64,000 nucleotides of DNA from JAGGSN01 sp965603725 (lineage in GTDB: Bacteria > Zixibacteria > MSB-5A5 > UBA10806 > 4484-95): the NCBI GenBank assembly GCA_965603725.1, contig CBFDEC010000005.1, forward strand, positions 1-64,000. Reading direction: 5' to 3'. Below the pieces are notes generated by a model. That model was given only the letters and a program-made list of their open reading frames with translations, ran no database searches and was not told where the DNA came from. The translations under genes were made by a program, and so were the position numbers. Shown one piece after another: positions 1-8,805 of this stretch (position 1 is its first letter; every line of letters starts with the position of its first letter).

Positions 1-292
1 TAATCTGAATATGAAAAATCCTGAAAATGAATTATTCAGCAAGCCCTAAATAGAATTTGATAATATGGGAATAACAGATTTAACTGTAAAATGTTTAGAG
101 ACCGATAATGCCAAATATGTTTTCAGCGTACCCGGTGAGGAAACTGAAGATCAGCTTCTTTTTCTGGGATACTTCTCCATCCGTTTTGCCGTCTCCCGGT
201 TGGAATAAAGTGAATTTATCATGGCTTATGTTTATGACGGTCTCAATGCTAAAGCCAGGAGTTTTTTTTAATTTTAAGAAAATGAGGTGATT
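1..292. other. Leading intergenic stretch, no gene recognised
   Basis: Open frames here on both strands are short, have no recognisable family and no convincing ribosome binding site. The first supported gene starts at 293. The 5' end may hold the tail of an upstream regulatory region, but nothing specific is visible. Confidence 0.5.
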
Positions 293-1651
293 ATGAAAGC
301 TGTAAATCCCGCCACCGGCGAATTGATTAAGGATTACCAAGAGTATTCTGATGAAGAAGTTAAAACAATAATTGTCGGAACTCACGGAGAATTCATCACC
401 TGGCGCAACGCTTCATTTAAAGAGCGCGCTAAGCTAATGCATAAAGCCGCAGACATTCTTCGCGGGAACAAGGAGAAATACGCTCGTGTAATCACGCTCG
501 AAATGGGAAAAATTATTGCCGAATCAAGAGCCGAAATTGAAAAATGCGCCTGGGTTTGCGATTACTATGCTGATAACGCTGAGAAGTTTCTTGCTGATGA
601 AATTGTCAAGACCGATGCAAGCAGAAGCTTAGTCGCTTTCGAACCGCTCGGGGTAATTCTGGCTGTTATGCCATGGAACTTTCCTTTCTGGCAGGTCTTC
701 CGTTTTGCCGCCCCTGCTTTGATGGCAGGCAATGCCGGAGTCTTGAAACATGCCTCCAATGTCCCGGGCAGCGCCCTGGCTATCGAGGAAGTGTTTCAGC
801 AGGCGGGCTTTCCTCAAAATTTATTCAGGACTCTCCTGATTTCTGCCGGCAAGGTTGGGAATGTAATTAAGAATGATTTAGTAAAAGCTGTAACGCTTAC
901 AGGCAGTGAACCCGCCGGCATGCAGGTCGCCTCATTGGCAGGAGAAATGCTTAAGAAAACGGTACTGGAATTGGGCGGTTCCGATCCGTTCATAGTGTTG
1001 GAGGATGCCGATATCGAATTGTGCGTCCGTAATTCGGTAGTTGCCCGCATGTTAAACGCCGGCCAGAGCTGTATCTCCGCAAAACGTTTTATTGTAGTAG
1101 AAACGGCGTTAAAACGATTCGAGCAAGAACATACAAAGCAAATGCAGGAACTTAAAATCGGCGACCCGTTAGCGGAGGATACACGGGTCGGAGCCATGGC
1201 CAGAATGGATTTGCTCGAAGAGCTTAACGAACAAGTTCAACAGTCTATCAAACTTGGCGCTCGACTGCTCTGCGGCGGCAAAAAAGCCGAACGGCCTGGC
1301 GTTTTCTATCTGCCAACTGTATTATCCGATGTAAAAAAAGGAATGCCTGTTTACGAAGAGGAAACATTCGGACCGGTATCGGCAATTATTCCGGTGAAAG
1401 ATGCCAGCGAAGCAATTGAGGTTGCCAACGATTCAATATTCGGCCTTGGCGGCAGTATCTGGTCAAAGGATATTAAGAAGGCCGAATCTATTGCCCGTCA
1501 GATCGAAACGGGTTCGGTGTTTATTAACAGTTTCACCAAATCAGACCCACGGCTGCCGTTTGGGGGCATTAAAAAGTCCGGCTATGGGCGTGAGCTTTCA
1601 CATTACGGTATAAAGGAATTTGTAAATATAAAGACTATCTGGATTGCCTGA
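293..1651 (+). CDS. NAD(P)-dependent aldehyde dehydrogenase, succinate-semialdehyde dehydrogenase type
   Basis: Cytoplasmic aldehyde dehydrogenase of about 452 residues, the length of the short Sad/GabD-like succinate-semialdehyde dehydrogenases. Visible motifs are the nucleotide-site block 'MPWNFPFWQ', 'TLTGSEPAG', the general-base region 'LELGGSDPF' and the catalytic cysteine in 'NAGQSC'. The substrate is inferred from overall similarity; another short-chain semialdehyde is possible. I start at the ATG at 293 rather than the in-frame GTG at 287 because a GAGG at 284-287 sits at normal spacing from 293. It appears to be a single-gene unit, with the convergent cytochrome gene downstream. Confidence 0.85.
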   Translation: MKAVNPATGELIKDYQEYSDEEVKTIIVGTHGEFITWRNASFKERAKLMHKAADILRGNKEKYARVITLEMGKIIAESRAEIEKCAWVCDYYADNAEKFLADEIVKTDASRSLVAFEPLGVILAVMPWNFPFWQVFRFAAPALMAGNAGVLKHASNVPGSALAIEEVFQQAGFPQNLFRTLLISAGKVGNVIKNDLVKAVTLTGSEPAGMQVASLAGEMLKKTVLELGGSDPFIVLEDADIELCVRNSVVARMLNAGQSCISAKRFIVVETALKRFEQEHTKQMQELKIGDPLAEDTRVGAMARMDLLEELNEQVQQSIKLGARLLCGGKKAERPGVFYLPTVLSDVKKGMPVYEEETFGPVSAIIPVKDASEAIEVANDSIFGLGGSIWSKDIKKAESIARQIETGSVFINSFTKSDPRLPFGGIKKSGYGRELSHYGIKEFVNIKTIWIA

Positions 1652-1793
1652 TAAAATCTTCATTTCAAGAAAATGGCTGATGATATTGAAATTATTAAAT
1701 GGCGAAAATGAATGTTTGCCAATAAACAGGTTTCAACAGGGCATGCCGCAGATACTGTGGGTATGCAGCACGCCCTTACATGATTATATCTAT

Positions 1794-3026
1794 TTAATTT
1801 TTATGTCTCAGTTCTTCAGCCATAAATTTGATTTCGGTTAGATCCCGCACCATTTCACTCCAGCCATACCATAGTGCAAAATCGGGGTTGGCATGGAAAG
1901 TCCCCTGGAACGCTCTCATCCGATGTTTAAGATACATAACAAACAGTTTTTGCTCAATCGGCGTAGGGGCATCATGGAATGCCAGCAGGTCGGGGAACGC
2001 ATACGAATAATTTTCCGGCTTTTTTAGAATACCATCCTTGTATAATCCGACAATAACTCGTATTGCCTTTCCCAGAAGATAATCGACCTCCCTGATCATA
2101 TTGTCGCCTTTTTCAAGTTCAGCTCTGGCGAAATTTTCAGAATGGCATTGACTGCAAACCTGAAACATCTTATCCCGCTCCGTCTGCCAGTCCTCCTGGG
2201 TTAAACGAGCAACATCAGCGGCCTTAACAACATCCAGGCGGGCTGTCGGTTGGCCTTCAGGGTCAAGCACACCGAGCGCCTGCAGGATTGTTATCTGGTC
2301 GGCTTTCCATTGTTCGTCCTCGGGCAGCGGCAATCTAACAGCCAAAAATCCCCAGGCGGTTTTTACCGCATGATTTCCCCCCTGCATATGGCAGGTCTGA
2401 CAGGTCGGAGCGGCAACTTCCTGGGGAAGCGTGCCATTTTGCTTAAGAAGATACCTGATACCATGCTTGGAAGAGGAATACATCTCCCACTGCGGATGGT
2501 CAAATCCCATATGGCAGGTCTGACACGCCTGAGGCTGTTTGGCTTCTTTTACGGAAAACGTATGCCGCGTATGACAGGCATCACATGACGCCATGCCAAA
2601 TCCTGCGCCTTCCCGCTTCAACTGCCTAATCTCTTCTTCTGCTTTCAAGCCGATCTTATGACAGCCGCCGCATCCCTTCATGCCTTCAATCAATTCCATC
2701 GGTTGCCAGTGGATTGTTGGCATGGCATTCATCGCCGCCCAGGCATAAGCGTGTTTGCCGCTCTTGAATTGGTCTACCCGGACATCATGACAATCAGCGC
2801 AGGTCTCTGGAGTCGGGATATTGACTTTGGCAACATCAACGGCTGAGTTATGACCATCGCCATGACATACAGAACATTCAATATCATTTTCCATGTGTTT
2901 GCTTATTTGCCAGTCTCCAACAATCCCGGGCGTGACAGTCTCATGACAATCGACGCACTTGTTTTCTTGGGCGGCAGAAGCTATGGCAAAAACAAGTAAT
3001 GCTACAAAGATGATTTTGATATTCAT
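1794..3026 (-). CDS. Octaheme c-type cytochrome, hydroxylamine oxidoreductase (HAO)-like
   Basis: A 410-residue exported multihaem cytochrome. A signal peptide (about residues 1-19, ending ASAA) is followed by eight CXXCH haem c sites: CVDCH (24-28), CSVCH, CADCH, CGGCH, CDACH, CQTCH twice, and CSQCH. This number and spacing, with a helical C-terminal part lacking haem sites, fits the HAO/multihaem cytochrome family (Pfam PF13447 type), which oxidises hydroxylamine or hydrazine, or in other members reduces nitrite or hydroxylamine in the periplasm. Near the C-terminus the sequence reads 'HANPDFALWYGW'. In oxidative HAOs I expect a haem-crosslinking Tyr in this stretch, and the position I would align carries Phe, which would favour the reductive subtype. 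No partner cytochrome is adjacent. An AAGGAGG precedes the ATG. Confidence 0.85.
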   Translation of the reverse strand: MNIKIIFVALLVFAIASAAQENKCVDCHETVTPGIVGDWQISKHMENDIECSVCHGDGHNSAVDVAKVNIPTPETCADCHDVRVDQFKSGKHAYAWAAMNAMPTIHWQPMELIEGMKGCGGCHKIGLKAEEEIRQLKREGAGFGMASCDACHTRHTFSVKEAKQPQACQTCHMGFDHPQWEMYSSSKHGIRYLLKQNGTLPQEVAAPTCQTCHMQGGNHAVKTAWGFLAVRLPLPEDEQWKADQITILQALGVLDPEGQPTARLDVVKAADVARLTQEDWQTERDKMFQVCSQCHSENFARAELEKGDNMIREVDYLLGKAIRVIVGLYKDGILKKPENYSYAFPDLLAFHDAPTPIEQKLFVMYLKHRMRAFQGTFHANPDFALWYGWSEMVRDLTEIKFMAEELRHKN

Positions 3027-3082
3027 CGCGCCTCCTTGAAATTATAAATTTGATAGTTTCACATATAACTTTCTATTGAATA

Positions 3083-3111
3083 TAAATAGTATTTCCCCAT
3101 CAGTTTGTCAA
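3083..3111 (-). promoter_or_regulatory. Sigma70-type promoter for the octaheme cytochrome
   Basis: Minus strand carries TTGACA (plus 3106-3111), a 17-bp spacer and TATTTA (3083-3088), about 60 bp upstream of the cytochrome start. The -35 box is perfect and the -10 box is weak (3 of 6). Confidence 0.4.
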
Positions 3112-3268
3112 ATTCTTTTTAGGGTTTTCGGGAACAGGAAGGATAAAATTATTCCCATATTGTCAAGTGACTTGATCTTTAGAGGCGCCCGCACAAGCCG
3201 CCGGACAGCGCTAAGAATTCGCCATAGTCTCGTATTAATATTAATTCTCAGCAAAGTTCACGTGGTTG

Positions 3269-4714
3269 TTACTCGCCATGGTTGAAATCATCCGGAATAT
3301 ATTTTTCAATTACTTCCGGCATGCCGGATTTGAAATCAATCAGGATATAACTGGTCTGGGTCGATTTTAATTTGTTTTTCTCCTGTTCCAGATCAGGCTG
3401 GTATTCATATTGCTGATTGATATCAATTAATGTTTTTTTCAAACCAAATCTGTATTGCCAGGCATGTCCCATTCTAACACGACCCGGAACATTATCAAAC
3501 AGCAGGTAATCGAAATCACTCCAGTCAACGGTAAGCTTTTCAAGCTCATCGATAAAGAATCTTACTCTTTCCTGGTTATAATGATAATAGTTTATGGTTA
3601 GATTTATCGCAGCAGCATGGCAGAGAAAGTAAATTACCAGCAAACCTGAAAGCAATTTCGAACTTGTCGGTTTAATTCGGCTGTATAGCCTGCAAAACAG
3701 CGAACCGGCTATCATAGCCGCTCCAAGCGAGGCTGAATAGAGATGTCTGATCGATACTTTAGCATCAAAAAAGACTATTGGAGCAAGTGAAGCTGCTATG
3801 AATAGGAGCGCCAGTCTTTCAATTTTCGCACCTTTCAGCAAGATATATGATGCTGTTACTACTGCAATCGTAAGAGAGATTATGTTGATTAACCCTGTAA
3901 ACGATGTCAAAACCGGCAGAAACTTTTCAACAAACGGGATTATATAGGGATGATTAAGTTGAGGAAAAATAAGCCAGGCGGTGTACGAAAATATATTTTT
4001 TATAACATGGCTTCCTATGAAAAAGTAAGCAGTTGATGGATTAACAGACCCTAAAATTATCATTCTGCAAGCAAGATATATGACTGCAATCAGGATAAAA
4101 CCGATTCCATACAGTTTAAACTGATTACTGGAATATCGGCTGTTAAAAAACGAGATTAAGCTAAAAAACAAAGCGAATACAATAGTATCCTCAACACAAA
4201 ATACTGCCAGAGTGAAAAAAAAGTAAGTTCCGAGCAAAAAAGCTTTGCTTGGATTTCGCATCATCTTGAAATGAAATATCAGGGTTACAAGAAGAAATAT
4301 TGCGGCCAGCAGTCGTACTATACCGTAAAGCCATAATATCGCCTCATAATGCTGAAAATAAATCCCGAAAAACAGACTTGCCCAAATCGCAACAGTTTTA
4401 TTAGCAATACTTTTTGTGAAATAATAAAGCAAACTTACTGCTGACAGGTGTAGAAATATATTCAGCAAGTACCAGAAAAAGGGCGACTTGCCCAAAATCC
4501 AGTGGCGTATGTAAATGGCGAGGTTAGAAACGGGTCTGAAATTATAAAGATTATCCATCGACTCCAAGCCCTGCAGACTGAAGCCTGTCTCCATGATAAT
4601 TAAAACCCGATAATCATCTGTATGAAAATCGTTAAATACAACAGCTGCATGAATTAAGAAAACGATGAGAAGTATCCAGATTAACGAATTTTCAATATGG
4701 ATTTTTTTAAACAT
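3269..4714 (-). CDS. Polytopic membrane protein, GT-C glycosyltransferase-like
   Basis: Integral membrane protein of about 481 residues with some ten hydrophobic segments and a soluble C-terminal tail of roughly 80 residues. An early extracytoplasmic loop contains 'FHTDDYR', an acidic pair of the kind seen after the first membrane helix of GT-C enzymes that use polyprenyl-phosphate sugars, followed by 'NYNFRPVSN'-like sequence (actual 'LYNFRPVSN'). It is probably a glycosyltransferase or related membrane enzyme; acceptor and donor cannot be read. An open frame extends to 4810 but would overlap the divergent ridA. I prefer the ATG at 4714 ('MFKKIHIENS') or 4729, although neither has a strong ribosome binding site. 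Confidence 0.6.
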   Translation of the reverse strand: MFKKIHIENSLIWILLIVFLIHAAVVFNDFHTDDYRVLIIMETGFSLQGLESMDNLYNFRPVSNLAIYIRHWILGKSPFFWYLLNIFLHLSAVSLLYYFTKSIANKTVAIWASLFFGIYFQHYEAILWLYGIVRLLAAIFLLVTLIFHFKMMRNPSKAFLLGTYFFFTLAVFCVEDTIVFALFFSLISFFNSRYSSNQFKLYGIGFILIAVIYLACRMIILGSVNPSTAYFFIGSHVIKNIFSYTAWLIFPQLNHPYIIPFVEKFLPVLTSFTGLINIISLTIAVVTASYILLKGAKIERLALLFIAASLAPIVFFDAKVSIRHLYSASLGAAMIAGSLFCRLYSRIKPTSSKLLSGLLVIYFLCHAAAINLTINYYHYNQERVRFFIDELEKLTVDWSDFDYLLFDNVPGRVRMGHAWQYRFGLKKTLIDINQQYEYQPDLEQEKNKLKSTQTSYILIDFKSGMPEVIEKYIPDDFNHGE

Positions 4715-4792
4715 AGATTGCCCAAACATGAAATTTATGGTAATAGAAAGGGTGGAAATTTGCAATAATATTAATCTTATATAGGAGGATAA

Positions 4793-5170
4793 ATGAAAGA
4801 AGTTGTTCATTCAGACATGGCGCCAAAACCGATAGGACCATATTCGCAGGCAATAAAGTTTAACAACCTGGTTTTTTGCTCCGGTCAAATCCCTGTCGAT
4901 CTGGTTACCGGCCAGCTTGAAACCGGCCCAATCGAGAAGCAGGCACATCAAACATTCAAAAATTTAGCAACGGTACTGGAAGCCGCCGGCAGCGATTTAA
5001 GCCGGGTTCTCAAGGTTACTTTATATTTTAAGGACCTGAAAGATTTTCAGAAGGTGAACAAGATTTATACTGAATATTTCAGCGATGGCCTGCCGGCCCG
5101 GGCGGCTGTCGAGGTGGCCAGGATACCCAGGGATGCGCTTTTAGAAACTGAGGCTATTGCTTATATCTAA
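4793..5170 (+). CDS. ridA: RidA family enamine/imine deaminase
   Basis: A 125-residue protein of the YjgF/YER057c/UK114 family, typical full length. These cytosolic trimers hydrolyse reactive enamines and imines formed by PLP enzymes such as threonine dehydratase. Diagnostic stretches are 'KPIGPYSQAI' at the N-terminus, 'FCSGQIPVD', 'VLKVTLYFKDL' and the substrate-site 'ARAAVEVARIP' with its arginine, then a C-terminal Glu in 'ETEAIAYI'. The AGGAGG at 4783-4788 fixes the start. Divergent from the membrane protein gene and apparently monocistronic. Confidence 0.95.
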   Translation: MKEVVHSDMAPKPIGPYSQAIKFNNLVFCSGQIPVDLVTGQLETGPIEKQAHQTFKNLATVLEAAGSDLSRVLKVTLYFKDLKDFQKVNKIYTEYFSDGLPARAAVEVARIPRDALLETEAIAYI

Positions 5171-5307
5171 GTGTTGATAATACGGAGCGCCACTGGCAAG
5201 TTATATTGACTAATCTGTCGGTAGGTTAGTAAATTATCTCTTTTATCTAAAAAACGGCTTATGTTTTAGGTTTGTAAAAAAAGATATTATGATTGAAGTG
5301 AGACTTG

Positions 5308-6297
5308 TCAGGTAACGATAGCTGCTTTTTGAGGCTTAAAGTCTTTGATTTCTTGATGAGGTCCCAAAAGTTTGATCATTTCCAGTATAATCCCCCGGTC
5401 GTATTTATCATCATCCGCCAGGAGTCGCTGTAATACATTATAAGTCGACTCTGCATTCTGATATACACGGTTGGTGGTCATCGCATCAAAAGCATCGGCA
5501 ACCGCAGTAATTAAACCGAAGATAGATATCTGTTCCTTACGCATCCCGGAGGGGTAACCGGTTCCTGACAATCGCTCATGATGTAAAAGTATCGGCATCA
5601 TTGATCGCTTTGGAATTATAGGATTCTTTTTTACTATGTTGTAACCCAATTGAACATGCTCTTTAATCTTTTCGAACTCATTGTGATCTAACGGTCCTGG
5701 TTTATATAATATTTCTTTAGGAATTTTACTCTTACCGACGTCATGTAAAAACGCTCCCAGACCAAGTTCATAGAGTTCATTTTTATTGGATATGCCTATC
5801 GATTTACCCAGAGCGATACTATAGGTGGCAACATTAGCGCTGTGAGAAAACAGCTTATAATCGGACGGCATAAGTTCGATTAATTTTTTGAATCCGCCGT
5901 CATCTTTTAAATGCAAATCTACCATATTTTCGACGACCTTGGTCGAGCGTTTTATTGTTGTGATTGAATTGGGATTGGCTATCAGATCGCGAGCTATATG
6001 CAAACTGCTGTCGTAAACCAACTGACGTTTTACCTCGGTTTTTACATTCTGATCCGACATAATATTCGACAGGTTAGTTTCGACATAATGAGAAAACTTG
6101 CCGCTTTCCCTGGCCGGTATATATAAACTTGTTACGCCATGGTATAAAAGGTTTTTGCGAACCTTTTCATTAAACGGAATTTTCTTGCTTCGATAGAGTA
6201 TAAAACCCTGTGGAACCTTTATGTATAGGTCAATTCCAAGAATGGTATCGATCCGCAACATATCTAAATCTATCTCCATGAATTCAGATATTCTCAT
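5308..6297 (-). CDS. HD-GYP domain cyclic-di-GMP phosphodiesterase
   Basis: A 329-residue cytosolic protein. The C-terminal half is an HD-GYP domain: 'HSANVATYSIALG' (152 on), the metal-binding 'HDVGK' (185-189), 'LLHHERLSGTGYP' with the GYP signature at 247-249, and 'AVADAFDAMTT'. Such enzymes hydrolyse c-di-GMP. The first 140 residues form a poorly conserved domain, with no receiver, PAS or membrane segment visible, so the sensory input is unknown. Single gene with its own promoter region upstream. Confidence 0.9.
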   Translation of the reverse strand: MRISEFMEIDLDMLRIDTILGIDLYIKVPQGFILYRSKKIPFNEKVRKNLLYHGVTSLYIPARESGKFSHYVETNLSNIMSDQNVKTEVKRQLVYDSSLHIARDLIANPNSITTIKRSTKVVENMVDLHLKDDGGFKKLIELMPSDYKLFSHSANVATYSIALGKSIGISNKNELYELGLGAFLHDVGKSKIPKEILYKPGPLDHNEFEKIKEHVQLGYNIVKKNPIIPKRSMMPILLHHERLSGTGYPSGMRKEQISIFGLITAVADAFDAMTTNRVYQNAESTYNVLQRLLADDDKYDRGIILEMIKLLGPHQEIKDFKPQKAAIVT

Positions 6298-6326
6298 ACT
6301 AATATAAATCGGCTTTTCAGGATAAA

Positions 6327-6332
6327 ATTATA
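6327..6332 (-). promoter_or_regulatory. Extended -10 promoter upstream of HD-GYP gene
   Basis: On the minus strand the sequence TGGTATAAT gives a consensus -10 hexamer (plus 6327-6332) with the TG extension; no good -35 is seen. It lies about 30 bp upstream of the HD-GYP start. Confidence 0.45.
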
Positions 6333-6699
6333 CCAGTTAATAATAACTTCCCATAATTAATATCGATATCAAAGCCTCCTGCAAAACTCCAGATTGGCGT
6401 TTCGGGAATTACGGAGGCTGTCCCAAAAGATGATATAACTTGAAAATCATAACTATAACATATAGCTGTCAGATTGCTTCCCCTACGGGTCGCAATGACT
6501 TACAAGAACAGTCATTACGAGTCCGCCCAAGGCGGACGCCTCGGCGGACGACGAAGCCGTCAAGGCACGTCCGTGTAATCTCTCACGACTTATGGCACAG
6601 CCTGTACGTTTCCCGAAACTTATATATTTATAATTCATTATTTTTATTCAACACGTATACTTCAAGCTGTGGGAATCACGCCGGTCGGTCAGACGACTC

Positions 6700-6721
6700 A
6701 TACGGGCCGTACGGCCCGTAT
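6700..6721. repeat. Perfect 22-bp palindrome
   Basis: ATACGGGCCGT followed directly by its reverse complement ACGGCCCGTAT, with no spacer, in non-coding DNA. It could form a cruciform or be a dyad binding site; no gene starts close enough to assign an operator role. Confidence 0.7.
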
Positions 6722-6780
6722 GGGGTCTCCGATAGTTCCGGCAGCACCTGATTGGACTTTTGGCACAGCCTGTTCTTCTT

Positions 6781-6818
6781 CTGCCATAGCTGTCGGAAGT
6801 TACTTCCGACAGCACAAA
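6781..6818 (+). repeat. Dispersed inverted-repeat element, copy 1
   Basis: The core is an 11-bp perfect inverted repeat with a single central base (6789-6813; arms CTGTCGGAAGT and ACTTCCGACAG plus an outer G-C pair). Flanks 'CTGCCA' on the left and 'ACAAAA' on the right are shared with copy 2 (11104-11141), which lies in the opposite orientation, so the unit is about 38 bp and not only the palindrome. Confidence 0.75.
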
Positions 6819-7041
6819 AACACACTGTATTTCTAATTATTTCCTGATATTGTTCCTATCTCAATATTGTTCATAAGATTAAAAGCTGATTATTAATGAG
6901 ATAATGAATTTTATGAATAATTCGGGCTATCGGTTTGCTTGCTTCCGGGGTCAATTGCTCACAAGTAAAATTATTGAAGCCATCACAATCTTCACAAAAC
7001 ATTTGTTTTTTCTTAACATCAGTCTTATATATTTATCAGCA

Positions 7042-7944
7042 ATGAGCATTGGGAATATGCAGACAAAGTCCAAAATATCGGTTATCATTCCTGCCTATAA
7101 TGAAGAGACCGGTATCGAATCAACTCTCGACGGGCTTTTGAAATCTGTCGGGAGTAAAATCTGGGAGATTATCGTTGTCAATGACGGCTCAACTGATGGC
7201 TCCCGGGAGAAACTTGAAAAATTTGAATCCATAACTGTCATCGATCATCCTTATAACAAGGGTTATGGCGCCGCCATTAAAACCGGCATCCGAAACGCTT
7301 CGGGTGATATAATTGTGCTTTTTGATGCCGACGGTCAGCATAACCCCTCGCATATCCCGGGACTGCTTGAGAAATTGCCCGAATATGATATGGTTATAGG
7401 CGAAAGAACTAAAGATTCAAAGCAGGACTGGCTGAGAAAACCGGGCAAATTCGTTTTGAAACTGGTTGCCAACATGCTGACCGAACAAAAAATCACCGAT
7501 TTGAATTCCGGCCTGAGAGCTGTCAAAAGAGATATAATAACAAAGATGCTGGATCTTTTCCCAAACGGTTTTTCGTTTTCGACCACCTGTACGATAGCCT
7601 TTTTCAAAATGGGATATAATGTCTGCCATGTGCCGATCACCGCCAGGGGGCGTATCGGTAAAAGTACGGTCCGTCAGATGAAACATGGCCCGCAGGTACT
7701 GCTGTTGATTCTCAGGTTGATTACATTGTTCAGCCCGCTCAGGATTTTTGTCAATGTTGCCGCTGTATTGTTTATCACCGGTTTTGCGTATCAAATCGAG
7801 GAGATTGTCCGTCGCGGTTGGCATATTGTAAACGGCGCTTTATTGCTTATCATCGCCTCAATCTTAGTCTTTTTATTCGGGTTGATTGCCGACCAGCTTT
7901 CCAACCTTCGCCTGTCAATCCACAAAATTAAAAAAGATGATTGA
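7042..7944 (+). CDS. Family 2 glycosyltransferase with two C-terminal membrane helices
   Basis: DPM1/DpgD-like GT2 enzyme of about 300 residues. The GT-A fold is clear: 'ISVIIPAYNEE', 'IIVVNDGSTDGS' with its nucleotide-binding Asp, 'NKGYGAAIKTGI', the metal-binding 'LFDADGQH' and the acceptor-side 'LNSGLRAVKRD'. Two hydrophobic helices at the C-terminus anchor it in the inner membrane, as in enzymes that transfer a sugar to polyprenyl phosphate. The start is uncertain: ATG 7042 or 7057 ('MQTKSKISVIIPAY') both leave a normal N-terminus, while the longer frame from 6904 adds about 46 unconserved residues. Confidence 0.85.
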   Translation: MSIGNMQTKSKISVIIPAYNEETGIESTLDGLLKSVGSKIWEIIVVNDGSTDGSREKLEKFESITVIDHPYNKGYGAAIKTGIRNASGDIIVLFDADGQHNPSHIPGLLEKLPEYDMVIGERTKDSKQDWLRKPGKFVLKLVANMLTEQKITDLNSGLRAVKRDIITKMLDLFPNGFSFSTTCTIAFFKMGYNVCHVPITARGRIGKSTVRQMKHGPQVLLLILRLITLFSPLRIFVNVAAVLFITGFAYQIEEIVRRGWHIVNGALLLIIASILVFLFGLIADQLSNLRLSIHKIKKDD

Positions 7945-7959
7945 TTAATTAAACATACG

Positions 7960-8106
7960 ATGCCTGAAAATAGTGACTATCAACCGGCAGAGGGTCCTGA
8001 CAATATCGAGAAAGGTAATCAGGCTTTATTCGATGGAATAGCCTCAAAATATGCCCAAAAAGATTACACAAATGCCGTTTCCCTTAGTCTATGTAAATAT
8101 TATTGA
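7960..8106 (+). pseudogene. Remnant of a class I SAM-dependent methyltransferase N-terminus
   Basis: A 48-codon frame (ATG 7960, TGA 8104-8106) between the glycosyltransferase and endonuclease V. Its last part, 'ALFDGIASKYAQKDYTNA', resembles the segment just before motif I of class I methyltransferases ('FD.IA..YARKD'). The frame stops before any SAM-binding glycine motif, and the next gene starts 4 bp later, so the catalytic part is gone. I read it as a deletion remnant; a genuine short peptide is possible but less likely. Confidence 0.45.
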
Positions 8107-8109
8107 ACC

Positions 8110-8805
8110 ATGAATACTATAGACGCATTTTTCGAAATTTGCCGGAGAAAAGATAAAAAAGCCGCCATCAAGTTTCAAAAGATAATACGATCATCAATCT
8201 GTTTACAAAATCAATATAAGGATATCCGAAATATTTGCGCTTTCGATATTTCGTATGACAAGTCCAGCCAGCTCAACTTTGCCGTGGCGGTAATTATGGC
8301 TTTCCCTCAACTCAACATAGTGGAAATACAACATATTATTGAAAAATCTGTTTTCCCTTATATTTCCGGTTTGCTTGCATTTCGTGAGGGTCCTTCTATT
8401 ATATGGCTTTATAAAAAACTTAAAACCAGGCCCGACCTTTTACTTTTTGACGGTCAGGGAAGCGCTCATCCTCGCGCAACCGGTATTGCTTCTGTGATCG
8501 GATTCCTTCTTGATATTCCGTCGATAGGCTGTGCCAAGACTCGGCTGGTCGGTGAATATATCGAACCGGGTTTGCAAAAAGGAAATCACTCTGATTTGAA
8601 TTATCAAGGACAAACGGTCGGCCGCGTTTTAAGGACACGTAGGAACGTTAAACCGGTGTTTGTTTCACCGGGTCACAAAATCGATTTAAATACTGCAACT
8701 GATATTGTTTTAAAATGCTGCCGAAAATTCAGGCTCCCTGAACCGATACGTGAGGCTCACAAGCTGGCAAATGAAATCAGGAATAGCTATAAAAATAATG
8801 AATGA
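8110..8805 (+). CDS. nfi: Endonuclease V (deoxyinosine 3'-endonuclease)
   Basis: A 231-residue DNA-repair nuclease, standard family length, which cuts the second phosphodiester 3' of deoxyinosine. Conserved blocks are 'FDISYD' (Asp46), 'PYISGLLAFREGP' (Glu93), 'LLFDGQGSAHPRATG' (Asp114), 'IPSIGCAKTRLVG' and 'VSPGHKIDL' (His189), which supply the metal-binding and catalytic residues of the family. It starts 4 bp after the methyltransferase remnant. Confidence 0.93.
   Translation: MNTIDAFFEICRRKDKKAAIKFQKIIRSSICLQNQYKDIRNICAFDISYDKSSQLNFAVAVIMAFPQLNIVEIQHIIEKSVFPYISGLLAFREGPSIIWLYKKLKTRPDLLLFDGQGSAHPRATGIASVIGFLLDIPSIGCAKTRLVGEYIEPGLQKGNHSDLNYQGQTVGRVLRTRRNVKPVFVSPGHKIDLNTATDIVLKCCRKFRLPEPIREAHKLANEIRNSYKNNE

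Larger units (their letters stand above)
6360..6820. repeat. Cluster of degenerate palindromic repeat elements
   Basis: Non-coding stretch made of nested repeat fragments. CGCAATGAC (6491-6499) and GTCATTACG (6511-6519) are near-inverted copies. GTCCGCC/GGCGGAC form a hairpin at 6521-6537. 'TGGCACAGCCTGT' occurs twice (6593-6605 and 6761-6773). There is a perfect 22-bp palindrome at 6700-6721 and an 11-bp inverted repeat at 6789-6813. The 'cattacgag...gtaatctc' layout resembles the dispersed non-autonomous repeats common in genomes of candidate phyla. The one long open frame inside (6440-6751) runs through these repeats and is not credible as a gene. Confidence 0.65.
6298..7041. other. Long intergenic region between HD-GYP and GT2 genes
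   Basis: About 740 bp without a supportable gene. The left end holds the HD-GYP promoter, 6360-6820 is the repeat cluster, and 6820-7041 is AT-rich leader for the glycosyltransferase. An in-frame extension of the glycosyltransferase back to 6904 shows no conserved sequence. Confidence 0.5.

Noticed and set aside
3076..3285. 69-residue frame on the plus strand
   Set aside because: It overlaps the cytochrome promoter region and the 3' end of the convergent membrane gene; no coding signal.
6440..6751. 103-residue open frame on the plus strand
   Set aside because: It runs straight through the palindromic repeat cluster, has low-complexity Arg/Ser/Tyr-Gly-Pro content, no ribosome site and no family.
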